Counted from the first letter of the stretch, positions 13,095 to 25,070 are shown. The stretch: DNA of 64,000 nt from Pratylenchus scribneri (GCA_030063045.1 JAQSEB010000085.1:1-64000), one strand, 5' to 3'. The notes: generated by a model from the letters alone, not told the origin. A program made the numbers and translations.

Positions 13095-13509
13095 TGTTAT
13101 ATTAGTGACCTTTTAGGCTTTTGCAGTTGAATTTTATGGTTAAACGCGGAATTCAGGGGTAGAAGTGAATTCACGCACACCTCACAGGGGAATTAAAGGA
13201 AAGGAAAATGAAGTGGACACTGGACAGTGGGCACGACGTTGCGCACCATCCATTCATTCAAAAGTGAGGGGAATGGAGGGCCTACATCTTTTTATTAACA
13301 CCTTTGCATCTCACACAACAGTCAATTTGTGCGCAAATTTTGGTATGCGGTAAAATCCATGGAGGAGAAAGAAGCACTTTGGTTCATGTGAAAATGCAAA
13401 TGAGTGGGAACAATATGAAAAGTAAGGAAAAATGATATAAAATCAAGAAAAGGTCAAAAGCGATTTATAAATAACGGTAGGTGCAATTGATTTATATTGG
13501 GTATCTTCA

Positions 13510-13856
13510 CTAATTTTTAGCCATAATTCAATGAGGAAGTAATTTATTTGGAAATACAATATATCATTTTAAAGCCTAAAGTGCCACCTACAACTGAACC
13601 TAGTAGTTTTTTTAATTTTTTTTGTGAATTCCAAACTTTAAAAAAGTTACTATTAGTACATGATTGATAACCCGAATTAGTTGAGGAAAGTAGTTAAATT
13701 TACAAATTGTTTAAAGTTTTTAAAAAAATTAGATCCGCCACTTTTTATAGGACATTTAGGGATTTTAAATTGCATATCGCATTCCCAAATTGGTTGCTTC
13801 CTTGTTGAGCTATGGCCAAAAGAATGGAACAGGTACTGTATTGGTGGTTCGTAAAA
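13510..13856. repeat. dispersed palindromic repeat, copy A
   Basis: The left arm has words such as GAGGAAGTAATTTATTTGG, AAATACAATATATCATTTTAAAGCC and AAGTGCCACC. The right arm gives the mirrored CCGCCACTTTTTATAGGACA, GGCATATCGC-like GCATATCGCATTCCC, and TTGCTTCCTTGTTGAG. The same arms recur at 23.5, 56.7, 57.2, 61.6 and 62.8 kb. No coding capacity; the internal segment is AT-rich. Confidence 0.65.
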
Positions 13857-14127
13857 ATAGATGCCTATGGCATACTATAGTTTGATGGAAGTGGACTGTC
13901 TTTTGGATGACGGGGAAATTTCAAGCTTTGATGCAATTGAAAAAAAAATATTCCAATAAAGTTTGCGTAAAAATTGTGCAGATTGGATGGGAAAAGGCCC
14001 ATTTCCTTTTGGGGAAAGTAGCACATTTGATCGAAGGAGGACCGATTCCATCAGATGATTGGATTGGATTACGCATTCATCGCTTTGGAAACGGTAAACT
14101 ACAACAGGGCGACGGGTCTCAACTAGC

Positions 14128-14396
14128 TCATTAAGGAATAAACCGATATTGATGATTTTGGTGTCAAATTAAAGAGCTCACTGCCGGCTATCGATAGATA
14201 TAAGATATATTTGGTTTTCAGAATTAGCAGAGCTGTTCTAACCATGAAAAATTTGTAAATTTATAATAATAGTCTTTTTAAGTACAACTCTGCTAATTCT
14301 GAACCAAAACCAAATATATCTTATATCTATCGATAGCCAGCAGTGCGCTCTTTAATTTGATACCAAAATCATCATATTCCTTAATGAGCTGAAGGC
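14128..14396. repeat. foldback element, arms about 107 bp
   Basis: The arm at about 14128-14235 (CTCATTAAGGAATA ... ATCGATAGATATAAGATATA ... AGAATTAGCAGAG) is matched in reverse complement at about 14287-14396, with few mismatches and a loop of roughly 50 bp. The central words TATCGATAGATATAAG are perfect. The transcript would form a long hairpin. No protein coding. Confidence 0.65.
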
Positions 14397-14689
14397 GCCT
14401 CGTTGAACGGTTCCGCTTTGGAAAGAGCTGATAGCCAGCATTATTTCGATGTGGAGTTGATATAGACAGGGGCCATTTTTCTCTCACAATCACTATTAAT
14501 TTGGCAATAAATTTGAAGAAGGGAAAAGTTGGGATGATTTCGATGGGAGAGAAAACATTTAAAATGCGATAAAAAAACTTTTTGGACTGCCTCAGTTCTA
14601 CAAGATGAATCTTAGGTTAAAAATTTTTTTCAATCATTTTACAGTTGAATTTCATCATTGGCAGTTAGAAAATTACCAAACCCACTCGG

Positions 14690-14750
14690 TATTCGAACTT
14701 TGCCCACTTAATTAATAAAGTCGTAATTCTTAATCCATTAGGCCAATCAT
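14690..14750 (-). other. degenerate tRNA-like sequence (tRNA-derived repeat)
   Basis: On the - strand an A-box-like TGGCCTAATGGATTAAG is followed about 30 bp later by a B-box-like AAGTTCGAATACC. The spacing suits a tRNA, but the anticodon and acceptor stems do not pair convincingly. I take it as a tRNA pseudogene or the head of a SINE, not a functional tRNA. Confidence 0.3.
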
Positions 14751-15134
14751 TCACAAGAATTAAGCGATGGTAGAAGTGTGAACTATGAAGTAAGGCATTA
14801 CTGATTTTATGATTAGACGGCTTAAATAACTATTGTATAAAGCTTAAAAGGTAGAATTAGCCACAAGACCGTAAATTTAGTAAATAATCAGGTCGGCGTA
14901 TTTTTGGGCGATTATTTAACCAATTTCGCCAATAAATGAGTGCTTTTTTATATCGTTTTATAGCCATTTTTTGCTCTATAAAATACTATTTGTTCAAGAG
15001 GCTTCAACCCATTCGGCATTAAATTGCTTTGATCAATCTTCCCAAAAATGTAAAAATAAATAATGAAAAAACGCAAAAATCCTGAAAAAATGAGAATTTC
15101 CATTCAATGAATGAATTTATATTTTGGATTGCAC

Positions 15135-15224
15135 CTTTCCCGATGAGCCAACATAGTGAGGCAACAATGGCGGTGGTTGCTGTGGATGAAGCGGTGGCAA
15201 TGGTGCCAATTCCGATGAGGACAT
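15135..15224 (-). CDS. possible isolated first exon, proline-rich
   Basis: On the - strand AAAAATG opens a 30-codon segment beginning MSSSELAPLPPLHPQQ and ending at a good donor (GGAAAG|GTGCAA). Such Pro/Leu/Gln-rich starts are common in transcription factors. The nearest downstream - strand gene is cog-1, 7.8 kb away, so this could be an alternative distal first exon, but nothing in the sequence links them. Confidence 0.15.
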
Positions 15225-16216
15225 TTTTGTTGCGGGTGCTGAAAAAAATTGGGAGGAATTTTGGAATGATAATAGCGCGTAAAGGGAGGGGGACTGGCTG
15301 ATAAGATTTTATTTATAAGGAAATTAAGGAAAATTTCGATTTTAAAAGAGAAGAAAAATAAAATATACAAAAATGCGCGCCTGTTGGAGGCGTACAAAAA
15401 TGGGAATCAACAACAGTCAGAGGAAGGATCGATTACAACCATTTTATTTCTTCCCTTTCAGCGACATTCAACTCCTTCTTCTTCTTGGGGAAGTGAGGAC
15501 AATAAAACGAAAATGAGGGGGTGGGTGGGGACAAACAACATACCAACCGGCGGGGATGGAAAACAAATTTGAAGGACACAAATTCCTCCTTTTTTAAGGG
15601 AGGAGGCAAACCGGGGGAAGAAACCAACAAACGAGGAGGGGAGAAGGCCATTTATGGGGAAGATGGTCGCGCTTTGGGCGTTTTTGGAAGGGAAAGGGAA
15701 GAAAAGGAAGGAGAAGGCTGGCGTTGCGTCCAGCCGATGAAGCCATCCCTTCTTGGGTGGATGATGAGCCCAAAAGCCCTGTGAGACTGATGGCTGGTTA
15801 TTGGGGGCAGCCACACCGATTTTGGTGTGGTGGATGAATGGATGATCATTGGCATTGGGGATGAGAATGGTTTGGGTGTGGGGAAGGGGATAGCCCGGCT
15901 GGCAGGAATTTGAAAAGGGAAAAAGCCCCAAATAGTTTTGTGGGCATAAATAAAAGGGTAGTGGCGATCGAAAGGCGCTGAATATGTGCAAAATTGATGA
16001 AAGGATGATTAGGGGGGAATGACAAGAATTTTTGCTGAGGCGGCTGGCAAAAATGGAGGAAAACTAAAATGGAAATTAATGATTAATTTTGTGTAGGAAA
16101 AAGGACAAAAAATTGAAGTGGTTGGGAGGAATTGATGAAAATTAGCACGAAATGTATGGAATAAATTAGGAGGGGAGAATTGGAAATATTAAAATTAAAT
16201 GTTTAATTAGAAATTC

Positions 16217-16993
16217 TAAAACCGGTTTTGGTAAAAGTGCATCATAGCCCCCAAACTTAAAATCAAGCAAATGATATACCAATCGATAGATCTCGATGCG
16301 CTGAGTCCGAAAATACAAGAAATTTCAGCGCGCTTGCATTTTTGGCCAAGTCATGGCCATTAGAAGCCATTTTCCCATAAAAGTGCTTGGTCCCCCCTAA
16401 GGGTCGAAAATTTTTAAATTTTTTTCATGGCAATATTATAGCTCATTCGATGCGACTCGGAGAGCAGATTCCGAATCTGTGATTGGTTTCGCATAAAACT
16501 CAAAATTAAAAAAGTTATGGCCATTTTTGTCTCGCTGCAATGTGTTGGAACTGCGGAGGAATGTAAGAGTGGTCTCCGGAGTGTGCGTAGCCGAAGCGCG
16601 GGAACTGGACGCTCGTCTGGTCGCGCGGAGGCGGAGCACACGGAGGAGTCCACTCTGAAATGCCCACCGGAGCAGTTCCAATCCGTATTTCCTTTGCGCG
16701 ACTCTAACTTTTTTATTTTTGAGTTTTATGCAAAACCGATTTCAGATTCGCACTCTGCTCATCGAGACGCGTCGATTGATGTATAACATGTCCAAACAAA
16801 AATTTTGAACTTTTTCGACCCATAGGGGGGACCAAGCAATTTTGCGATTTTCAATTGACCATAACTTGGCCCAAAACTCGAGCGCGCTGAAATTACTTAC
16901 ATTTTCGGACTCAGCTCGTCAAGACACGTCGATTGGTATATCATTTACCTGATTTCGAATCTGGGGCTATGAGTAATATTTTCCCCGGTTTTG
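16217..16993. repeat. large foldback element with GC-rich core
   Basis: Arms of roughly 320 bp: the left starts AAAACCGGTTTTGG and contains CAATCGATAGATCTCGATG, GGTCCCCCCTAAGGGTCG and AGAGCAGATTCCGAATCTG. The right arm carries their reverse complements in order and ends CCCCGGTTTTGACC. Identity is clearly below 100%. The 150-bp centre (about 16540-16690) is markedly GC-rich compared with its surroundings. No TSD could be fixed. Confidence 0.65.
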
Positions 16994-17224
16994 ACCTATT
17001 TGAATAATTTAAGTGTGCTTTTTTCCTATATTCTATTTAATGATCGAAAATTGTAAATGAATGAAGACAACACTTTTCATTTTTATATCTGATAACTTTG
17101 GTATTAATTTGAAAAGAATTTGGCGAAATGACAATATTCCCCACTTTGATGATTTTGTAACCTTTCCCTTTTTAATTGTGTTCCCCAATCCTCATTCATT
17201 CATAATTGTTCATAGTTGTTGATA

Positions 17225-17360
17225 GCTAAAATTTATTGTGTGGGCTAGCCCAAAATATTAAATTGACTTGGAGAATAAATATTTAATAAATAATCGTGTA
17301 ATTTACTTCTTTTTTAATACTTGGCGCTCCCGGAAAGGACAAATCGAAAGCACCGAGCAT
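17225..17360 (+). other. candidate LTR 3' end plus primer-binding-like site
   Basis: An AT-rich stretch with AATAAATATTTAATAAATAA is followed by ACTTGGCGCTCCCGGAAAGGAC. A TGGCG block immediately downstream of an LTR is a common primer-binding arrangement, and the candidate LTR at 26964-28238 is likewise followed by TTGGCGTACTTGG. No matching 3' LTR was found, so this is only suggestive. Confidence 0.25.
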
Positions 17361-17550
17361 TAACAACAAAAAGCAATTTTTTTTGGATTATTGGTTGAGC
17401 TTCAAAGTTTGAAATTTTTAACACCCCTTTGTGGAGTGAAGCTTTTATTTTCTTTGTGGAAATATAAGTTTTGATCCCTGATTATTGTTCTCTTTGTGAG
17501 TTCATTAATTCAACAAACAAGAAAAGCATCGGGATTGACCAAAGCGAAAA

Positions 17551-18536
17551 AATGCGGAATCAGCAGCAGCAAAGGTTTGACAAAAATGCTTCGACATTGG
17601 ACCAGCTTTCTTATCAAATTCCTGGCTTTGAAATTCAGGTTTTATTGAACAAAATAATGAAAAATGGGTGAGAATGGAAGACTGGAATAGAATGAAAGCA
17701 GCATATTTGAATTTAATGAACGATCATTTTGAACTCGAGGATAAATTCAAGGAAAAATGGAATGAAATGAAGGATGGATATTTATTCTTGGTGAATGACA
17801 ATGAAAAACTCGAGGACAGTTTAAAACAAAAATCCGATGAGTTGCAAAAATTCGAGGTTTATACAAGAAAATTATTTGAGGAGAAGAAAATATTGAATGA
17901 ATTGAATGCAGTTTTGGAAATAAAATTGGCAAAGAAATTAGCCAATGAAAAATGTTTGTTAGAAGAGAATGGCCGATTGAAAAATGACGTGGAAATGCTT
18001 CAAAAGAAGTTGGCTGAACAAAATTCTTCACTTCAAAAATGTCAAAACTTGGATTCAAAATCAGCGGGTTTTATGAGAAAAAACGGTCGATTTGGAATAT
18101 TTTTCGCGAAGGGATTTTTGAAAAGTCGATTATTTCTCATCATCAGCGGCCATATCCGCAAATGAATTTTCGTCCGGTAGTCGAGCAAAAAAGCAAGAAT
18201 TTTGGCTGGAATTGGGTCAAAACGAAGAAGCAGAATTGTCCAAAAACGGGCCAAGCATTTTTTAATCATCCAGCAAAGAAAGAACATCAACATCGATTAG
18301 GGACAAATTTTGAGGGTCGGAATGTGGCTAAGAATTTTGGAATGGAAAGAAATATGTTTATTGGGTTCAAGAATGTCGGATTGAAAGCAAATTGGAAGAA
18401 AAAGAGAAGATTTAGGAATGGAATTGATCCGAAAGTGGAGAAATGGTTTGAAAAGAGAATGGCCAATTGGGAAAAGCGAAAAGAAATTGATAGTGAATTG
18501 AGAATATCCTTGGGTTTAAATTCGTATTTATGAAGA
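17551..18536 (+). CDS. coiled-coil ORF cluster, unknown (possibly gag-like remnant)
   Basis: Three overlapping + strand reading frames: about 17551-17671 starting MRNQQQQRFDKN, 17674-18165 and 18042-18536. The middle one is about 160 residues of Lys/Glu/Leu heptads (for example LEDSLKQKSDELQKFE and LLEENGRLKNDVEMLQKKL), a strong coiled coil. The third is very basic. The frames change where they overlap, so either short introns or frameshifts connect them; I could not settle a structure. The LTR-like end just upstream makes a decayed retroelement gag possible, but a nematode-specific coiled-coil gene is equally compatible. No enzymatic motif is visible. Confidence 0.35.
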
Positions 18537-18957
18537 ATCAATTGTGATTGATGAAAAGGAGATATTGATGGAAAATTGTGTCAGTGGTGGGAAAATGAAT
18601 GATAAAGGATTGGAGACGGATCGATCTGATCGTCCCATGTCCAATGCAAATAGGCCAATGATTCGGGTTGTTCTGAAGGATTGAATGCTGGCACCAATGA
18701 ATCGTCTCGAATGAAAGGAAATAATGGAGAGAATTTTGTGGAAGATGATCACATTTTCGATAAATTCTTTGGGTATGAATTCGGAGGAAGATCAGCGGCG
18801 GATCTAAGTGATCGTCCTGTGTCCAATGCAAATGGTTTCCTTGGATTGTTGACCATGTTTGAGGGTGCTTTCGATTCGTCCGGCCATCGAAACCTTTCGA
18901 AAACAAGCTGAATCGCGGCGGATTTCGAAAATCAGGGGACGATTTTCTTTTAGAGGC

Positions 18958-19147
18958 AGGGCTGCCAGATGGTTTTTCAGTTTGGGGGGCATTTCGTGAA
19001 AAAAAGGGGCATTTGGGGGGAATTTTCGGTAAAAAAGGGGGCATTTTGGGGGGCAGTTTTAAAAAGTGCCAAAAATGCAAAAATTTTTGCCAATAATGGC
19101 AGCGCAGCGAAAAATTAGACCAATTAGCCGGGCAGCGAAAAATTAGA
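18958..19147 (+). mobile_element. truncated copy of the 26593-26899 TIR element
   Basis: Begins CAGGGCTGCCAGATGG and runs through TTTGGGGGGCATTTCGTG, GGGGGCATTTTGGGGGGC and AATGGCAGCGCAGCG, closely matching the reverse complement of 26740-26899. The other terminus is absent; instead the last word GCAGCGAAAAATTAGACC is duplicated. Opposite orientation to the full copy. Confidence 0.65.
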
Positions 19148-19384
19148 CCCATTCAAATGTATGTCATTGTTGACATGCTTTGGCCTGAATTGTCCAATGC
19201 ATTGGAAAAAAGTGGCAATAAAAAGTTAAAGCAAAATAAATTCAAAATTGAACTGCTTTTCCGGGCATTCTTAGTCGGAATTGCAAGTTTAGATTTAATT
19301 TTAAACATTAGAAATCGCCTATTTTTTCAATTGATAAAGATGTGAGAGTGATGGGAGAGACAATGTAAAAGGGAGAAGGGGATA

Positions 19385-19622
19385 CCGTAAATGCTCTATT
19401 AGTACCCCCGGGGGTACTAATTTTCAGAGACCCTCTGAGGTGGGAATTTTTCTGAAATTTTTGAGACAAAAAAATGCTTATTTCGGCTTAATTTTACCTA
19501 CTAATTGGTTATTTCTACTAATTGGTTATTTTTGACAAAAAAAATTTTTTGGGAGGAGGGGGGAGGTACAAATAGAGACGGGGGTACAAATAGAGACGGG
19601 GGTACTAATAGAGCATTTACGG
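19385..19622. mobile_element. mariner-like MITE, 238 bp, TA flanks
   Basis: The terminal inverted repeat is 25 bp and perfect, beginning CCGTAAATGCTCTATTAGTA and running on into a C-run. It is flanked by TA on both sides (19383-19384, 19623-19624), as expected for Tc1/mariner-type insertion. Inside the right end is a short tandem array of GGGGGTACAAATAGAGAC. No transposase. Confidence 0.7.
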
Positions 19623-20784
19623 TAGGCTGCTTGCCTTTTTCCCTTGTTTCATCCATCGCCTGCGCTTGCTGCTTCCCATAAATTTTTGCATGCCTTCTGA
19701 TTCTATTTCTATATATACGACCTCAAAAATTCGCCTTCCCATGTCGCGAGAGGCGGAGACTTCGTTCTCTCTCTCATGAACCAATTAGAGTTAATGCCGA
19801 CTGCCAAGTCCCGATGGCTAGCCATCCTTCCCCCAAAAGGAAGTCGTGGGCGCACTAGGCGACTGGTGTCTCTTGGTTTGGGTTCCAAGACTGTACCATG
19901 CGACAGTATATCTGTCGACGGACATGGGCTGACGTCCCCAATTGGAGCATGAGAGAGGTGCGATGTTCCCCACATGTGCGAAAGCAAGAAGAAACACTCA
20001 ATGGAAGGAACTGGCCACGGTGGCCCGTATGGGAGCTGTGACGCCGACCTTTGAGGAGCCCTTCAAAGTTTTTTTTTCCAAATTTGAATTGCCATCACGG
20101 AATTATTTGTTTGAGAAGAGGCAGAATTATCTATTAGGCGAATGGCGCAGCTTCCGTAATGAATTAACTTTCTGGTAATAAACACAAAAACTGCAACTTT
20201 ACGGAATATATACTTATTTACCTAAAATCGAAAATATGCTTCGGGGAAAGGAAAGTTAGGGAGTTATTTATTAATAAGACAATGATTTCTTAAATGTTCA
20301 TGAACATTTTCTGGTTAATCGAAAACCTAATTCTGGAATATAGTTACTTCTCAATTATCTTCATTCATAATTCGAACAAAAAAGGAATTTTAGCATTATT
20401 CTATCTTTTCATTACAAAAACCGTATATTTGGCCTTATTAGCTTATAGAATTACAAAGAAAAGTAGCCAATTTACTCCATAATTATCAAATTAATTCCAA
20501 ATTAAATGAAAAACACACAAATTTATTCGCAAAAGAGGAGAACAAAATTTGATAAAAATGAAAGCAAAAATATCTTCTCAGCAAATTTAGAGTGGAATTT
20601 GTTTTGAATTTATGCAAAAAAAGAGATTACAAAAAATGAATGAGGGGAAAAGTGAATGAAAGGAAATAAATGGAATGAAAAATTTTGGGTGAAAGGCTGT
20701 TATATTTTTTTTTTTATTGTGGACATTTTTGTTGTGGATCCCTGAGAATAATTTGTTGAATGTGAATGGATGAATGTTTTTGGG
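19623..20784. other. gene-free region with a GC-rich island
   Basis: About 19720-20060 is clearly richer in G+C than its flanks and has a short inverted match (CATGCGACAGTATATCTGTCG). Neither strand gives a protein I recognise, and it does not look like rRNA or tRNA. Probably a fragment of a repeat. From 20070 to the innexin stop the DNA is AT-rich and empty. Confidence 0.35.
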
Positions 20785-22866
20785 TTAAACATGTTTTGGT
20801 TTAACACCGCCTCCCATGTCCGGATGTTCCAATCCACCGCCGCCGCCCTTTTCAATGGCCAAATGATGGGGATGAAGGGGTTCATATTCGAATCCGGGCG
20901 ATGTTGATTTGGTGCTGTGTGAGCCGGGGGCCCGAAGCAAATTTGAGGCAACTTTCACCGCCTGGGAACTGTGAAAAGTGCCTTAAAATTGATAAAAACA
21001 TTAATCATTATCCTTTACCCTTCCTTTACCTTCACAATGTTGGACATATTCGGAGAAAAGTTGGGCGGCCAATTCCCTGACCACAATGGCGCCGGCATGC
21101 CCTTCGATGAATCGAAGCAGTAAAATGCCATCCGGACGAAGGGCATGATTGGCGAATCGGTCGAGCATTGGGGCGGCCTCTTTTGATTCCACCAATTCCT
21201 GGAATTTGGCCTGTTTGAGGAGGCAACGCAATTGGCGTTCCCGGGCGGCCGGTGGCACCAGCGAAAATAGGCAATAGAGGAAATTGATGAGAGTGGTAAC
21301 GGCCACCAACAAAAACCAAAACCAAATGAATAAATAAATCTGAAGAAATTTGGATAAATATAAATTGAAATATGGATTTTTGGCCACCTTTTCATTGAAC
21401 ATATTAATCATGAGGACACATTGTACCGTATATCGGTGCATATTGGCCAGACGGCGAACACGAAAATCGCAAAGGGAAACACGGGGGAATACCGGGGAAT
21501 CATGCCATCCATCACCCATCCAAAGTGATTGAATTGCGGTCATTCCCCAAAGGGCAAATCCACGTCCAATGAATGAATTGAGGAGGAAAAATTGGCCAAG
21601 AACATTCACCTGAAATGAATATAAAATGGACTTTAAATTTATTTGCCTTACCAAATAAAGCAATTTAATGATTAAATAAAGGGTGGACACATATGAGCCA
21701 AGGGAACGGCCAAAAGAAAGCAGAGAAAATATCGAGGAGTTCGATGGGATTCATGCAGCTCCAAAGATTCATTCAAATATTGGACCAATTTGCCCATTTC
21801 TGTTTGCCTTTTTGCCGATGGCATTGTGCGCAGAGAACGAGCATCGGAAATGGCCGTTTCCAAATCAACACCTGTAAATTTGTTCGACTATTATTTATAA
21901 TAAATGATATTTCAATTGTCAAAAAAAATTGTAATTGTAGAAAAAAGTATTGAAAATGTCGAAAAAATTTTAAAGGTACAGTAATCTAGACCTCCAAACT
22001 TTATACTCAATCGATTAATCTCGGCAAGAAATATTTTTTAATAATGATTTGGCTTAATAGATAAAACTAAAGCTGTTTTGAACCAAAAACATGAGATGGT
22101 TTAAACGGTTTATAACCCTTTAAATTTTTGCGCAAACCATAATTATTATACTATGCCAATCGACGCCTCTTGATGATCTATCGATTGAGTATAAGATTTC
22201 GGGAAATCTGGCCGTTAAAATCTTTCGACATTTCAATAATTTTTGGACAAATTAAATTGTATCCTTTAATAAATTCCGGGAATGACCGCTTTGTTGATGC
22301 AAAGTTTTCCAAATCCAATTTGGCAAATAGAACATCACTGCTTGAAGGGCCAAAACAATTGGCACCCACTAACCAAAAATAATATATTTTATTATTATTT
22401 GGAATTGGATTGCCTGATAATAGCCAAATTGGCGATCATCCCTTTCAGTTATTTCCGCTGGAATTTCCTACAAGAAAAGGAATATTCATTGTTTGAAAAT
22501 TTTAATTTATGGCCATACTTCTTCTGGGGCCACATAATATGTGTTTTGGATGAAGCAATAATCCTGCGAAACAAAAGACAAATAAATCAAATCCAAAAAT
22601 GAGAGGGGGGGCCTCGGCATATTGCTCTCATCCGCCCTTAAATTCCTTTGGCATCCAACATTGGATTGGACTGCCCACATATTGTTTGGCCGAAACCATC
22701 AGTGCAAAAAATGTGAGCAAAGTGGACTGAAAATATGGAGAATAGTCATTTTAGAATAATTTGATGGGACCGTAATGAAATAATTGAGCCGATCGACGGG
22801 ATCATCGAAGGCATGAGGCTTAAACAATTTTGTGATGGCATCGTCCAGGAATGGAATGCCCAACAT
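20785..22866 (-). pseudogene. innexin gap-junction protein, interrupted
   Basis: Innexins are four-pass proteins that form invertebrate gap junctions. Start ATG 22866 (MLGIPFLDDAITKLFK), then VDRLNYF, the family motif [74 protein letters not shown] and IYLFIWFWFLL, with a His/Gly-rich tail ending at 20785. The order and both extracellular Cys sets are as in the family. Lesions: TGA at 22628-22630 stands where innexins have Trp in GGWEQYAED; the donor after that exon reads GCCCCC; and near 21720 the frame must shift between LNESLELH and the TLYLIIKLLYL segment with no splice site to explain it. The intron after YYQ uses a GC donor (CAG|GCAATC). An intron holds a degraded foldback repeat. Either a pseudogene copy or a damaged assembly. 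Confidence 0.8.
21975..22200. repeat. degraded foldback repeat in the innexin intron
   Basis: TTTATACTCAATCGAT on the left mirrors ATCGATTGAGTATAAG on the right, with a CGCCTCTTGATGATC block like those at 400 and 16.3 kb. Arms have diverged considerably. Same dispersed family as 191-493. Confidence 0.45.
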
Positions 22867-25070
22867 TTCACTCTCTCGGAAACAGAATTAATTAATTAAA
22901 ATTTGAAATATCCGGAAACTGCAAAAGTGGGGATGGGGGATTGATGGAGGCGGAATTGATTATTAGCCGAATGAGGGGGGGGGGGGAGGGGTGGATTGCA
23001 TTTCCATTGCAATTTTTCATTTAGCCGTACGACTCTCATCATTGGGATGGGGTGCGGATGATGAACTAGCCACAAGAGCAGCTATATAGGCCGGTCTAGC
23101 CAAGGCTATTTGCTCTCGCACCGCCGGCGGGGAGATCATCAACATCATTGGGTGAGGGATGGTCTAGAGTGGGGGAACCGAATAAGGGAGGGGATGAAGT
23201 CCTTGGAAAAACAGTGAAAATGTGGCCAGAATCCGCGCCGCTTTTCCTCGATTTGGCCAAAACTCATTGAAGGGGAGGGAAATGATTCGGATTGAATTCA
23301 AAAGGGAATAATATTCAGTGGACATTGCGCATGCATTCCCTTCCAAATATTGGCCCAAAATATTGGCCATGCCCAAATCCGTATATCGAAAATGTGTTCC
23401 TCGCGCCAATGTGCTATTTGCCTTTTCCCAATGGCCATAATAAAAGCACAAAATTTCCTTTTATTTATCGATTGCTTTGGATAAATTCAATGTCCCTTTA
23501 GTGGACATTTCAGTACCATAATTTCGAACTGGGATTTCATAGTTCACAGCAATGAAATAATTAATTCGAGAAGGGTAATATTTAATTGAAAGCCTAAAGT
23601 AACCTCTATAATATGGCTTTTTAAATTTTATTAAATTCTAGATTTTAAAAAGTTACATGTATTTTAAAGTAATAAAGCCGAATTTTGAGGAAAGCTGCTT
23701 ATATATATTTTAAATTTTCACAAAATTAGTTAAGCCACTTTTTTAGATGACTTTTGGGGCTTTCAAATGACATATCGCCATCTCGAATTGATTGCTTCCT
23801 TCTCGAGATATGGCCAAAAGAAATACCCAGGGATTGAAATAAATTTCCTGTTTCGGTTCCTTCGAATGGAAAAAAAGTCAAATTTGAAACGAACGAAAAA
23901 GCTAAAATTTATAAAAAAAATTGAGCCGAACGGCTTTTGAAATTCAAAAGGCAAAAAAATGAACGGGTAACTGGGCAAAAAAAGGCAAAAATGGATTGGT
24001 TTTTTGAGCAAAGTACGCCGGGGAAAAACCCAAAAATTTGGGGCAAAATGTGCAATCGAATGGAGCAAATTGGTGGGGTTACGGAGGGCGTCCAATGGTC
24101 AGCATTGAATGAATGGGGGGAGGGGGGGGGGGGGGGAATGACCATTGGGCACCCCACAACCACCGACCACTTTGGTCGATGCATTTTGGGGGCCACCTCC
24201 CTATTGCCCTGTTTGTGCTGTTTTGACCTCCTCCTCAACATTTTGTTTCCTTCCTTTCTGTGCCTTCTTTTATTAGTAAGCCTAGACCAAATGAGCAGCA
24301 GCGCGGACGCGGATGACTGAAAAGGTCACAAGGGAGTGGACCGGAGGAGGAATCGAGCAAATGTTTGGCTGTGTTCTTTGAAGGGAAGGGCCCAGTGGCC
24401 AAAATCTAGGCCAATGTTCCCTTCTTCATAAATTGTAATTCTCATTTTTCCCCTTCCATTCTTGTATTTGCGTCCGCGCGTTCAAAAATTCACGCGAAAA
24501 TTGTATTGGCCATAATAACGGAGAAAGCTGCAGCATAGAGGACAATTGAATGGAGGATGGGGAAAAGGAAAATGGCCCAGGGGAGTGATTTCTATTCATC
24601 CGTAACATTTTATGGATTCACATTTACGATCATCGCTTTTCCTTTCCCATTTTACTCATTCTCATTTTGTAAAGCCTTCTTTTTGCCTCTCTTTTGTGGG
24701 CTGCTCATTCATAAATGCCATTTTCCCATTAGTCATCCTCGTTCATCAGCAGAAATATATCGTCAATAGTAATCCGAATTGGGGAAGAAAAGGCCAAAAA
24801 TGGGAATTTATAGAGGGTTTTGAAATTTATTTGATCAATCAATTCCCAATTTTCTTTCAAATAAAAATGATGGCAAATTTTATGTGAAATGAGGCGATAA
24901 CGGAGAGGAATATTTTGCATTTTTCAGGATGAAAAACTTGTTTCCAAATTATTTGCACCATTCTTTCACTTTTTGAGGTCTATTTTATTTTATTGCACGC
25001 AAATTGTTGTGTCCTTCACAAAAATTGGTTCGCCCGAATTTGCCAATTATTTTATTGCAAAACAGATTTT
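22867..25070. other. region between innexin and TMEM138, repeats only
   Basis: Holds palindromic repeat copy B (23548-23823), G-runs near 22977 and 24121, and short ORFs. One - strand ORF at about 23012-23145 (MMLMISPPAVREQIALARP) and another at 23164-23451 have no recognisable family and no good splice context. I call no gene here. Confidence 0.35.
23548..23823. repeat. dispersed palindromic repeat, copy B
   Basis: Left-arm words GAAAGCCTAAAGTAACCTCTATAATATGGC mirror the right-arm AAGCCACTTTTTTAGATGACTTTTGGGGCTTTC. The right end reads CATATCGCCATCTCGAATTG ... CTTCTCGAGATATGGCC, as in the other copies. Confidence 0.6.

Larger units (their letters stand above)
14397..16216. other. largely empty region
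   Basis: Apart from the tRNA-like remnant and a possible exon at 15135-15224, no gene or element is evident. Several overlapping ORFs near 15450-15990 are low-complexity, conflict with each other on both strands and lack any family signature. Confidence 0.35.

Noticed and set aside
14690..14750. Functional tRNA gene
   Set aside because: A- and B-box-like words are present but the stems and anticodon arm do not pair.
15433..15991. 177-codon - strand ORF
   Set aside because: Antisense to an equally open + frame, Pro/Ser/Phe-rich without motifs; typical of purine/pyrimidine-skewed DNA.
19720..20060. Fragment of ribosomal DNA
   Set aside because: GC-rich, but no rRNA word that I recognise and no extended helix pattern; left as an unclassified repeat.
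22628..22630. A-to-I RNA editing restoring Trp in innexin
   Set aside because: It could explain the TGA but not the frame slip or the bad donor in the same gene, nor the TAA stops elsewhere.
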